Positions 22,818-35,600 of a DNA stretch of 64,000 bases are shown one piece after another. Location: the NCBI RefSeq assembly GCF_037975245.1, contig NC_092572.1, positions 11,293,769 to 11,357,768 of the forward strand. The letters run 5' to 3'. This stretch comes from Apostichopus japonicus (lineage: Eukaryota; Echinodermata; Holothuroidea; Aspidochirotida; Stichopodidae). A program made the translations under genes and the position numbers. The notes beneath the pieces are model-generated. The model saw only the letters and a list, made by a program, of their open reading frames with translations. It was not told where the DNA came from and made no database searches. Positions within the stretch are counted from its first letter, which is position 1. Every line of letters starts with the position of its first letter.

Positions 22818-24161
22818 GTATTGGTTTTGCTACTGTCGAAAATTATGAATGTGTATAGTTTTAGACCCTTTTGAAAAGCTTGCAGAGAATTATTTGATTC
22901 AATTGTGGATGGAAGTTTATGCCAGATGTTGGAAAAAATAGTTACAAAGCTGTAATTTACCTAGTACAATTGAAAGATCGTTATTTCGCGTATTACTATA
23001 GAGTGCTCAAATTTATTAGAAAATTGGATAGTGTCAGCTAACACACTAGCAAGCATCCCCACCCCAACCCACCCAAGGGAATGTGTTTAATATCTATAAG
23101 AAGTTATATGTAAGGTATAACTGATCTTTTGTAAAACCTAGATTTTATTGTAAGTATTTTTATCAATCTATTCTATAAAATGTGTATCTGATTTACGAAA
23201 GTAGTAAAATGCTGTACCATTTACTTAAATTGCTTAAGAAAGATGAGAATAGATAATGAATAATAAATGTTAACTAATTTGACAGAAAATACCAATTACT
23301 TAAGTTAACGATTGCATAGATAATTAATATGTTGCCTCCATGATAAATTTTACCAGCAAGTAATTGGTAAAAGGTGATATAAAAATTACCGTCAAATGAA
23401 AAACTATCGTAACATGAATGACTTTTCATTATGAACATGAAAAATTGTGTAGCTAGTTTTATCAATGTGTGAAGTTAACTTGTTTGAGTCAAACAAAATC
23501 AATTTGAGAACATTAAACTCATCACTACTGTATACAGAATTTAAGTCGGCTAATTCAATTGCTTCAATCAATTTTCTACAAAATATCTGGTCATAAAATT
23601 CAATCATTTTTCTATCATTGTTTTATTTTGTTCCTTCGTTCTCTCAATAAGACAAAAATTCGTAGATGACCGCTGCTATGTGTACATAAGTTAAATTGTT
23701 GTCAAATAAATCATTTGGTATCATTATGAATAGAATGCCAATGAGACTGTAGCTTTGATCGTTAATTCTGGTTGGTATTAAAATTAATGAAGTCAATGTA
23801 AATAGGTTAAGTTTCTACTTTAAAAGCAAGTCGATAGTAAAAAATTCCTAAATACAGGTAAGAGCAACGGAGAGAGAATCAAAGACATGCCAGAGCACAA
23901 GAGCGCAGGGAGGGAAGATGAGGAGAGTAAGACCAATTGGCATGGGCCTACGAAATTTGAGGGGGCCAATTCCCTCCTGGTAGAGCGGGCACTGGGGGAT
24001 CCAAGGGGGGCCAAGGGGGGCCATGCCCCCCCCCCAAAGGTGAGCCAAAAAGTGTTTCCGAACATCCGCTAAATCATATGATTGGAAATTTTAAAAAATC
24101 GAGAGGAATAGCAGTGGTAGACTAGTCTAAACCTTTTCGTTTTCTGGTTTAAAATTAAATG

Positions 24162-24672
24162 CAGAGCTCCCAACTGACCCGCAATTCGCGGGAATTAGAC
24201 CCGCATTCTAACACCCAAACCCGCTGACCCGCACAAGCGTCCGAAAAAACCGCATTGTAATTGTCAAGTACACATAAAAATATTTGCATCAAATTTTGAC
24301 TTAGCAACCATCATTTCTTTAGCATTTAGCATAATAGAGTATAAAACCTCCTTTACAGCATCATTTGAACCTCAAATTAGCCTATATTTCTTTTCATTGG
24401 GGCGAGCAGCGAACATTTTCATGCCACGGGAAAGAATGAATTATCACCTACTATTCAATTTATTGATGTTACACACAAAAAAATGCATATTTCTCAGAAA
24501 ATTTTGGGTGACAAAAGCCTTTCTAAGTGCCACCATTTTACATGTAGGCATCACCAGGATTCCAAAAAAATTCAAAAGGGGAGGGGGACACCCCCTCCCC
24601 TTATACCCCTCCCCCAGGACGGCGATTCGTGGCATGGACCAGCATTTGCCTTCTCAAGAGTTGGGAGCTATG
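24162..24672. mobile_element. Short inverted-repeat DNA transposon (MITE)
   Basis: The left end CAGAGCTCCCAACT and the complement of the right end CATAGCTCCCAACT match at 13 of 14 positions. A 6-base direct repeat TAAATG flanks the element at 24156-24161 and 24673-24678. The interior has no transposase and includes the G/C-rich block AGGGGGACACCCCCTCCCC seen elsewhere in the window. The terminal CAGAG is hAT-like, but hAT elements usually make 8-base duplications. Confidence 0.65.
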
Positions 24673-24789
24673 TAAATGTATGAGCATGAGGATTTACAGT
24701 TCAACACCATTTTGCAGTTACAGGCTGGTTGTAAGAAATTTATAACCTATGAGAAATAAATTCCTTGAGAAAGATGATCCCAACTTTGT

Positions 24790-25016
24790 TTTATAAATAT
24801 TTTAGAAAATTACACCTGGGAAACATTTTTTTTAGAAGTAAATTAACATCACCATTGTACACTTTTGTCGCACCAAATTGCATCTGAGGGCATTCAGCAA
24901 TGGAAAATTTCCCAATGGGGAGGGGGACACCCCCTCCCCTTAGACCCCTCCCCCATATCACTCTAATGTCACTTTGGCCCCTCCCAAACAAAGGCCCTGG
25001 ATCCGCCAGTGGGTAG
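24790..25016 (-). repeat. Partial relative of the 45.4 kb MITE
   Basis: Shares the block GGGAGGGGGACACCCCCTCC and CACCAAATTGCATCTGAGG, the reverse complement of sequence at 45460-45530. Its end, read on the minus strand, is CCACTGGCGGATCCAGGG. The other end was not found. Confidence 0.55.
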
Positions 25017-25199
25017 AGGCAAAGAGGGGACAACTTGGTAAATATTGATATTGTAAAGACAGTCAACGGGGATCCTTTAGTATAAATATTATTAACAATA
25101 TTGTTAAATCTAGTCAGTTCGTGGTGGCCAAGAAATAGAGTCGGTAACCACATTACTAGTTACTAACAGATCAACATTAGCTTAGTTACCGTTGTTATG

Positions 25200-26640
25200 C
25201 ATAATGCTATAGTCTACACCAACGTTAATCCTTTTTCTACGTTTGTAAAATAAAAGACAGAAATCATCGGAATTTATAGATTTTTTTTTTTTTTAAGGTG
25301 TGTTTTTAAGACTTAATTTCAATGCTAAGAATTACATCACTGAGATATTACTAGCATTTTTTTTTATAAATTCCGTGACGTTGCGGTCATATAAACCTTC
25401 TCGTCCCAGTATCGTCACAGGATTTAGTACATCTGGTACAGTACATAAACGTATCAGCATGTTGATGGGTAGGCTATTACTAGCTGACTACATTAGATAT
25501 GGAAAAGAACAACATTGATATCCTGAAACCGCAAGAGAAATGGTATGATATACCTGTAGAAGCACGGTATGTGTTAGTCATTTGAGTTTGGTTTATCCTA
25601 TTTGTTTCTCACATCATGCATATAATATTATCAATAATCAGAGGGTAAGACGAAAGTGCAAAAGAAACATGATGTGAAGAAAGTAGAACAATAAACCCCG
25701 CGCGCATGCCGAAGTGCTATGTTATCTATAATTAAAGTATAAGAAAGAAATATGACACTATACAGTACCAATATAAAAACACACACAAGTAGAACAATAA
25801 ACGATCGCGCGCTTGACGAAATGTCCTATTCCCTATCATAAAAGTATTAGAAATAAATGTGAGAGTACATAATAGTTATTCAAAAAACACACGCAAATAG
25901 ACAGACCCTTTCCCGTATACTCTATCCCAACACAAAAATTGCCCGATCGAAAACTACCCATCCACCACTATTCCCTACACAGCTGAATACCTGCTTCCAT
26001 AAAATAAAATAGTGCAGGGTTTCTTACAGTCAAATAGAAAGTATGCATAAAAATAAAAAGTATTGAAAATTACTGAGGTATGATTTACGATTGATAATTT
26101 ATGATTTACTTAAGTTATATCTAAAAGATCTATAGGTTTGTCAATCAATGTGAGTACCAAAGACTCAACATCAATCAAATTGGTATGGCAAATAGTTGTG
26201 CGATTCTCAGGGGTAACCAAACTCAAACGGATGCCGAAAATAACTTCATGGTGAATTATTTTTAACATAATTGACTTCGTTATCAATGGACGTTCACGTC
26301 GCTGCACTCATGGACATCTGTGGATTTTTTTATAGTTTTTGTGGCACCTTAATCAGTTTGATGAGAATGATCTGTTACAAATAAAGTGATCAGCTGTAGC
26401 TGCGACACCAAGGTCATATTTCAAGTGACATTCAAAGTGAAGTGCGTCTTCTTGAAGAAGTTTTAATGTGAATTACAAACTCGATGATGTGCTCCCGACA
26501 ACCATTAATGGTCTAAAATTGACTTTGGGGTTTTCCCAAATGTTATGATCGCGTTGCGCATTTTCTGCAAACATTTAGCATCATTTTTAAGTATTTCACT
26601 GTTAGTTTTTGAGAAACACAACTTTTTTTTTCTCTTCAGT
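25200..26640. other. Gene-less stretch downstream of gene B
   Basis: AT-rich. No coding frame is recognised. It should contain the gene B 3' untranslated region just below 26642. Confidence 0.4.
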
Positions 26641-26641
26641 T

Positions 26642-26694
26642 TCATGTCACTTCAGGAGTTGACGCAGACGTAGCACCGTTAGCTGAAGTTGCTC
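26642..26694 (-). CDS. Gene B terminal exon
   Basis: Acceptor CCTCCTATTCCTAG, then phase 1 entry. Encodes GATSANGATSASTPEVT and TGA (26642-26644). A small Ser/Thr/Ala-rich tail. Confidence 0.65.
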
Positions 26695-29600
26695 CTAGGA
26701 ATAGGAGGAAACATATTCAGTAAATATTTTGAATAGGTTATAAAAACTATTTACACAAGTAGAGTTGCCTCTTAAGAAGGATGTCTACAATTTAAAATTT
26801 CTTTGTCGGCAAATTTAGTCCGTACAAAACTGTTCGAATATAAAGAAATTCCGTAAGGATAGTAATGGCATGAATTTTTGTTCTTTAATTAAATTCGCCG
26901 ATACATAATCAAATGTGTTACTGAAGTCTGGACACCTGTCGCAAAAAAATGATAGTTCTTAAAGATTATTATTTATTTCCCAAAGAGCATTTCCAGCCCA
27001 CCCAGATACCTGCATATCATATGTCGCCACAAAACTTGAACAGTCTGAATCTTTTCCATAACCTCAGAAATATATCTGTAAATGTTCTTAATAGCTCATA
27101 TAGTTTTACGAACCTTGGTTAGGAGGAATCGTTATCAAAGGTTGGTTCTCAGCTATGAGAAAGCAAAACATAGGAATTATACGTCAACTATTATTCGTGA
27201 TAGCAAGTCTTAACTCTCATGAGGGAGCATTCCATAGATCCATGATTCCATGGACAGTGCACTTGGTGATATCGTTCCACTTTCCATACAATCATCATTG
27301 CTGCCTTTATTTAATATTATATATTTAATCATTAAACGTGTTACCTCCTTTACAGGGTATGTACGGGTTCATTAAAAAAATAAGAATATTATAATATCAT
27401 TGTATAAACAAGTGCTGCAAATATTAGGCTTATTATTGACAAACAATTGAAAACGAACATGGGGATCTACGTGAAGATTTAATCAATTAAACATGGAATT
27501 AAATCGTGTTCATCCGATACTTCATCATAACATTTATCAGATAACAAAAGATAACATTTTCAACTTTTACAGTGTAATTGAATTATTTCCACAATGTAGT
27601 TGGATGAAGCCTAATATGCATTCATTATAGATGTGATGTGGATATGACATATGTTAAACATGACATCTGAAACAAGCTATCGATTTTGTAGATCGTATGA
27701 CAAGAACCATGAATCCATATTTTTGAAACAGAGAGCTTCTAAATAAATGTAATATACAGTAATAATTACCCGTTTCGCCTGTTTCTGGGCCCGAAGTGTT
27801 CAATGTTCTGGCAGCTGAAAGAGAGCATGCAGGAATCTTTAGAGGTAGTTTTGTAATCATCCGAATCAATGCAAGATATATCTTTATAATATGATTCAAA
27901 TAGGTACCTGAACTTCGTTCGTTTACTCAATGGATATCACGATGGTTCTCAAAATATTTGCCAGGATTCAAGAGATTCGGGATCATTTCCAGGAGAGAAG
28001 GTGTAGATTAGAGGGTGTACAATATCATTCAAAATTTCAAATAAAGACGTTTTTCACACACCTATACGTAAGATTGCCATACAAAGCTGCCAGTGGCTGC
28101 GAATAGTGACAAAATAACTTCTGTATTGGTCCAATTAACGTTTTTTACATAAATTTTCGTTAAGTGGACTGCGACGTATTCGTGTATGTGTGGAAATCGA
28201 CTCCTTTCGTTTCAAATATGGGACGTCACAATGGCTTAAAGGTCGATACAATCTTTCTAGTGAGTTTTTTTTCGATCTGAATCGTGTACGATGTGCATAT
28301 GAGCTTGTAAACGAAAATTGGCAAACACATACGCTGCAGCGAACAATTGTGTTCTAATAAAAAAATCACTGTCTTCTAGACCATCCATCCTATAGTTATA
28401 TGTAATATAGTCCTCGTGGAATTATACTAGCGGCAGCATCGAGTGGTGCTAGTCCGGGGATGTATCCAATTAAACTGATACTTCCAAAAGAATCATAATA
28501 GCCAAATGCATTGTAAAAATATGACAACCGGCTATCTATTCTACATGTTATCTCGATTGTCAAAACATTGTATTAAACTTTGTTAGCAGTAAATACCTTC
28601 TTTGTGAGACTTAACCCGTGGTCCATTGGATTCTGAAGAAAAGGTACAAGTACTTCAATTTAGAACAATATTGTTTGGGATTAATGAAATAATACGTGAT
28701 ATTTACAGAAAGGAATTTGCGTAACCTATACATGTAATCGATACGAATCAATCGACGTACCAATACCCTCTCATCTTTAACGTGCTCAAAGAAATTACTA
28801 TTGCTAAATCCCAGAGCTTGCTCAATCGTGTTTAAATAAGCGTGTTAGAACACAGATCGGGATCACGGTATATGTTTGTGGTCTAGGGCGAAGAACACAT
28901 GTTACCTCCGGGTAACACCGAATCAATGGGAACGCTCCATAACCGTCCACTAGACCTGCGCAATTTGTATTTCGATATCCGAACGAGTTGTCGAGATATT
29001 AAGATATCTTTGAAAATGTTAGTTTTTATCGATTAACTTTAACATATTAATACTAATGGCATACTAATAAAAAACAAGGAAATGATGTAAACAATAGTTA
29101 CCCTCTATATTTGCTGTGTCATGTATTCCTTCCTGTGGTCCACTGGAACCTAAAAGAGCACAATACGATCGTTAAATGTACCATACACAACCAGTGACCA
29201 TAAACTAGTTCAATTTAAAGACCATGGCGACTTGTAGAATGGTTTTAGTTTCATCTGGGGGGGGGGGGCGAGAGTGATGACACTGAAGTGACGGTTTTTA
29301 ATGTGAAGTCAATGGTGATTTCATATTCTCTCTTCTGAATTTAATCGACAAATTTGAACTGACTTGACTTTTCTCGAAAAGAAACCTTCGGCAACACCAC
29401 GGTTATTCCGCAATGATGTGTGCGGAACGATTTGGAACATGATACTGATATATAATTAGATTTACTGATTTAAGTATTTCAAACATTGTTTGATGGAACG
29501 AAGAAAACTCCTTAAAAATAATCACCCTCTGTGTTTGTTGTGCCATTTTGTTCTCCATCATGTTGTCCATTGTAAGCTAAAACGAGAATGATATACGATC

Positions 29601-32600
29601 GTTAAATGTAATAAACAGTAAGCCAGGTAATCCAAAACTGTTTGTATTTTAAAACCATAGCGACTTAAAGTTAATCCACAAATAGAACTGACTTGACGTT
29701 GACATCACTTTTGGTCCCCAAATATACTCGAACGCTAAATCATAGTCACTGTTGTTCAGTTCTCCACAAGCATTTCACTGTTACCTCAACATATCTTGAC
29801 ACCCTGACACATTTAAGTGTCTGATTGAATATTACTCAATGTCCCTAATAATGTGAACAGACAGAACAACCTGGCAAGTACTTTTCAATGCGTGTAGCAA
29901 TGTTACCACCTAAGCTGGGGAGGGGGAGGGGCGAGAGTGATGAAGTTCAAGAATGTTACTATCTTAAAACGATCATATAGGAGCATAAGCGTGGTTCATT
30001 ATTTATTTCCCAAAGAGCATTTTCAGCCCACCCGGATACCTGCATATCATATGTCGCCACAAAACTTGAACAGTCTGAATCTTTTCCATAACCTCAGAAA
30101 TATATATGTAAATGTTCTTATTAGCTCAAATAGTTTTACGAACCTTGGTAAGAAGGTATCGTCATCAAAGGTTGGTTCTCAGCTATGAGAAAGCAAAACA
30201 TATGAATTATACGTCAACTATTATTCGTGGTAGCAAGGTCTTAACTCCCATGAGGGAACATTCCAGAGATCCATGGTTTCCATGGACAGTGCACTTGGTG
30301 ATATCGTTCCATTTTCCATTCAATCAGCATTGCTGCCTTTATTTAATATTATATATTTAATCATTAAACATGTCACCTCCTTTACAGGATATGTACGGGT
30401 TCATATTTTAATATCATTGTATAAAAAAGTGCTGCAAACATTAGGCTTATTATTGACAAACATTTGAAAACGAATATGGGGATCTACGTGAAGATTTAAT
30501 CAATCAAACATGGAATTAAATCGTGCTCATCCGATACTTCATCATAATATTTATCAGATAACAAAAGATAACATTTTCAACTTTTTACATGGTAATTGAA
30601 TTATTTCCACGATGTAGTTGGATGAAGCCTAGTTGCAGTTAGTTCCGTAAAATAATCATAAAATGCATTCATTATAGATGTGATGTGGATATGACATATG
30701 TTAAACATGACATCTGAAACAAGCTATCGATTTTGTACATCGTATGACAAGAACCATGATTCCTTATCTTTGAAACAAAGAGTATAGTCAGTATTGCGAA
30801 GTTCGGCATACTGTCAAGTTCGGACACCCTAAGAAATACACGATTTCACCGTGAAAACCTACAGGAAGAGCCAAATTTCACCAAAAAGTACGAAGCTACA
30901 GTTATTTTCTCTCCAAAATGACCCGTGTGCAAGAAATTACTAACATATTTGTCAATAAAATGACGAAGATCTATGAAGTCTGTTATAATTACTGGAAGAG
31001 CAACTGCGCCACCAATTTTATCACCAGCGCCACACTGTGGGTTGCGTGTCCGAACTTCGCAATACTCTAGCAAAGAAATACCAGTTCGACAATCACGAAG
31101 AATCTTCTTGGAAAACAACGTGAAAACAGTTTGCAGGAAAGAAAGTTTGGCCGTGTATCGTACTATAACACAATTCTCCCACCATATGATGTCTATTTTC
31201 TAGTGATTTATACCAGAAGATTTAGTTTTGGGGTGTTTTAAGTCTTAAGTGTCCGAACTTCGAAGTCACCATGCTATCTAAATAAATGTAATATACAGTA
31301 AGTATTACCCGGCTCATCTGTTTCTAAGTCCTGAGAGTTAAGTGTTCTGCAAGCTGAAAGAGAGCATGCAGGAATCTTTAGAGGTAGTATCGTTATTATC
31401 AGAAGTAATGCAAGATATATCTTTATATTATGTTTCAAAGAGGTACCTAAACTTCTTTCGTTTACTTAATTGTTAACAGTAACTGCCTGTCCAGTGAAAC
31501 AAAGCACATTATTGTCTTGACACGGGAGCTTTGCTAATAATGACTGCATTATCACGATGGTTCGCAAAATATCTGCCGGGATTGAAGAGATCGGGAATCG
31601 TTTCAAGGTGAGAGGGTGTAGATCAAAATCTACAATGTAATTCAAAATGTACGTTAAGATAAGCCGTTCTTCACACCTATAGGTAAGATTGCCATATAAA
31701 ACAAAACAGCTAGTGGTTGCCGAATTGACCAAATGACTTCTGTATTGATTCAAATAACATTTTTTTACATTAATTTTCATTAACATGGCTGCCACGTATT
31801 CATGTATGTGTGTAAGCGACTCCTTTCGTTTCAAATATGGGGTATAACCATGGCTTAAAGGTCGAAACAATCTTTCTAGTGTGTTTGAGTTTTGTCACGA
31901 ACTGCAGCGAACAATTGTGTTCTGATAAAGTAACCATTATCATCTAGACGATCTTAATTGTAACCTAAATCAATAGGTTATATAGGCTCGCGGTATTATA
32001 CTAGCGGCAGTATCGAGTGGTGCTAGTCCGAGGCCAATTGAAAAAAAATGCAAACGCATTGTTAAAATATGACAACCAATCACATATTCTACATGTTATC
32101 TTCGACCGTCAAAACAGTGTATTATGAATATGAATATGTCAAAGAATATAACACACAGTGTTGCATATCACGCCTGTATAGCATGTTAAGTTGGTAAGGT
32201 GTAAACATTTGAACTTTATTTGTTATAAAATTGGTTAAGTAGGCTAAGTTGTGCATAAATTAAAAGATAAAAAGGCACGATCAGAACTGTACGAAGCCTG
32301 CCTCCTTTTTTCTCGACACACATTCTTCCTTGACATTAATGGACGATATTGACTGTACGGACTCGTAAACTAATCCTGCGTTCTTACGTTCTCACTGTTA
32401 CCCGAGTCTACTATGCGCTCCGAGCTAAGCTCGGGTAAGCTTCGGGATTTTTAACGTGGGGACACGGCTCAGGATCGGATCTTTCAATCCTCCTCGGATA
32501 AAACTCGGGTATCAACCAGTGAATGTTACCTTTATACATGTAAGTCAACTTATTATGTTATCACTTAATCCCCAACATAAGCTAGAACGCTAAATTAATA

Positions 32601-35600
32601 AAGAACTACCAGGCAAGTACTTTCCAATACTTGTAGCAGATTTTAGCAAGCTTAATCTGGGGGGGGGGGGGGGGTAGGCGAGAGTGATGACGTACTAGTG
32701 ACGGTTGTTTGTCTGTGAAGTCCATGGTGACCTCTTATTCTCTCTTCTGGATTTAATCAACAAAATTTGACTGACTTGACCTTTCTACAAACGTAACCTT
32801 CAGCAACACCCTTGTTATTCCGCAATGCTTTGTGCGCAACGATTTGGGACATTGTACTTTTACATATATGCATTTTCTCATTCAAGTCTTTGAAGCATAG
32901 CTTGATGATGCAATAATAATAATAACTTGTTGTTGTGCACTGACCATGACTCTGTGGTTTACTGGAAACTGAAAGAGAACAGGTGTTCAACTATTCACAA
33001 GCAATTTACTGCCACCTCAGCATACGTTGCCACACTAACTGGTTGTTGTTCACGTGATTAGAGATATATGTCCAAGTATATTTGTCCGAAACGGTCCGTC
33101 GCGTTAGAAGATCTTACAAAGATAATCCTAAATATATAAGTCCTATATTTCATATATATAGCAATAGTTGACCAAGAAAAATATAAATGGTTGTTAGCAA
33201 TAGTTACCCCAATCTGTAATTGCGTCTTTCTGATAAATCCGTTTACGGTAAGCTGAAAAGGAAAATGTAAATTCATGGGACTTAGACAAAGTCTAAGATC
33301 ACAACTTGTTCAGTTATCGTCAGACCAAAGGTCGATAGTGAGGAGATAGTAGTCAATGTGAGAACGCAACCTTCAACGCGTAAGTCTTCCACAACTGACT
33401 AGACATTCTTGACAAATATTGGCTTATCTAATGGTGCTTTGCATGTGAATAAATCTTTTTTCTTATCCAAGAAGTGTCTTTCATTACGAACAGGATATTA
33501 TTACGGAAATAACGGACATAAATGTTACTATACCATCAAAAGATCTTATGTGACGGTTATCTAACAGGGATGGTTTGGGTAACTTTACCGCATGCTAACA
33601 TTTCCTAATGTATAACCCAACAGACGCTAGCACTGATGTTAAACTTGAACAAAATAGTTTGATCTCAGTTACTTTAAAAAAAAATGTTACTTCTGAACAT
33701 TAAGTGAATCTTGTGGGAAGTAAAATACAACCACCTGAATATTCTTGTAGGCAATTGTTAGCACAGTGGTATTTGTACACACATGCATTTGCCAGTAAGC
33801 TGGCAAGTTGGTGTGCAGTTGGTGACAGTACAGATATATTAGAATTTCAGTCTGATTGGAATATTTAATCAGTACATATAAGTTAATTATATAATACTCG
33901 TACAACCCCCCCCCCAGTATGAGGACAGTTAAATGTACTCGACTGCGGATACGTTACATAAAGGAATTACCTGCGACAAATATAGCTTCAACACAATGCC
34001 CCATGAGCATTTCATCGGGTTCAAGACCAAAAAAAAATTCAAATTGTATGAAATTCTTATCATCCTTCTGTTAAGGATTTAATATCAGATTACAATGTAT
34101 GATTACTCTTTTCGGACACAGTTTCATATATTCTATTCGATCTATGCATTACCTTTTCTTATCAAATAGACGATGGTGAGTATGGCTATGGGAACCAAGC
34201 AACACATCACTAAAAGTAACCAGAACTGTTTCGTTGGCATTACTGTGAAACCTTCTTCTTTTGAAGCAGCGAGAAAGCCGGGAAATGAAAATTTGCATGG
34301 AACGTCTGTGAATAAAAGGATACTTATTTTAACTCCAAGTGATCACTTTGAATTAATTTAACGCACAATTCCTTTCAATATACTTTCATCCAATTCTTAT
34401 AGATTAATTGATCTTTGTTGACCAGTACCATAATTCAAACGGTAAGGCTTATATGTACACTGATCCACATCAAACGGGGATGTTGCCAAACCGTTCATGT
34501 TTAGCTGGGTAAGAAAGGGTAAAGAAGACACAAACCCAACTATTATTATTGGTTCATGTGTTGTAGATAACTGTCATGAGTTAATCTCCAAACTGCTAAA
34601 AAATATTGGTACGTATTTGGAAGATATCATATGTGTAATCTTCCTCCAAAAACAAGACTGAGTGTACATCTTGTTTTATTTTTAATGGTAGTTTTCCGTA
34701 ATGGAGCTATGCGTTACAATCTCTAAATAAATGATGGCCATCACATGGCATACTGGCAACATTGGTTTCAATATAACCTTTGTAATAACATCTTGCTTTG
34801 ATATGTGAAAGATAAGAACAAAAGAGCGTTAAGTGTTCTAAATCCCGGTGACACTAAAGACATCACAGATTTACAAAAGCGACAGTCCCCAGACACAAAT
34901 CCCAAACAGTGGATTTTTTTTTATTAGTTTTATTTGGGAGTTGTCATGTCAATCTCTCTTATCTTAATACATTTGGTTTCTCTCTTCATAGCAGTCTGAA
35001 GAGCGTCTAGCTTGCAGCGAGATAGGCAGAGGGAAATGAGAAACGATAACCAGACATATCAGCGCATGCAACCAACGGTATGTCAGAAGAATGATACTTG
35101 GTACCATTCAATCAATCAATCAGAAACATTAATATAGCACTTATATCAACAAATTGGTTGTTCAAATGCGCTCATAGACAGTAACATGCCATATATCGTT
35201 GAAATTATATCGTATTGGTGACCAGTACAATTCCTCGCGTATAGGTGCTATAGAGTCCTTTTGTGGTTCCTTGCTAGACCCAATGAGCAGGCGCATTTGC
35301 ACGAGGTGTATTTATAAAGAGTGGTGATCGGCAAACGGAGAACAAGACAATTTCATTTTCAAGATGCAGTTTATGTATATTAAAGTTAAATTAAGAATCT
35401 ACAATATTATTCAATACACTTGTATTCTTGAGTGACATACAATATTGACAATCTGACGTTTTCACTGGCTTCATGTTATATATTCAACATGTATAATTAC
35501 CTGATGTAATTTCCACTTCGGTATATGGCATAAAATGTGTTGGAACCGGTTCATTAGCAACACATCGTACGTCAATATTTTCATAGCAATATGGGGCACG

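Larger units (their letters stand above)
26985..28576. repeat. Segmental duplication, copy 1
   Basis: Closely matches about 29995-32125. It includes an Ig exon 4 remnant (about 27210-27290), mini-exon 7 and intron sequence. It lacks the insertion present in copy 2. Confidence 0.88.
29995..32125. repeat. Segmental duplication, copy 2
   Basis: Matches about 26985-28576 over most of its length, with an extra block of about 490 bases at 30785-31274 and other small indels. It contains mini-exon 3 and an Ig exon 4 remnant (about 30240-30318). Confidence 0.88.

Noticed and set aside
22673-22858. Open frame encoding a Tyr-Ile repeat
   Set aside because: Produced entirely by the (AT)n microsatellite.
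23820-24072. Overlapping open frames on both strands near 24 kb
   Set aside because: They lie in G/C-rich repeat sequence next to a MITE. No conserved domain seen.
30846-31203. Open frames on both strands within the 490-base insertion
   Set aside because: Too short for a transposase and no motif. The insertion is best explained as a non-autonomous element.
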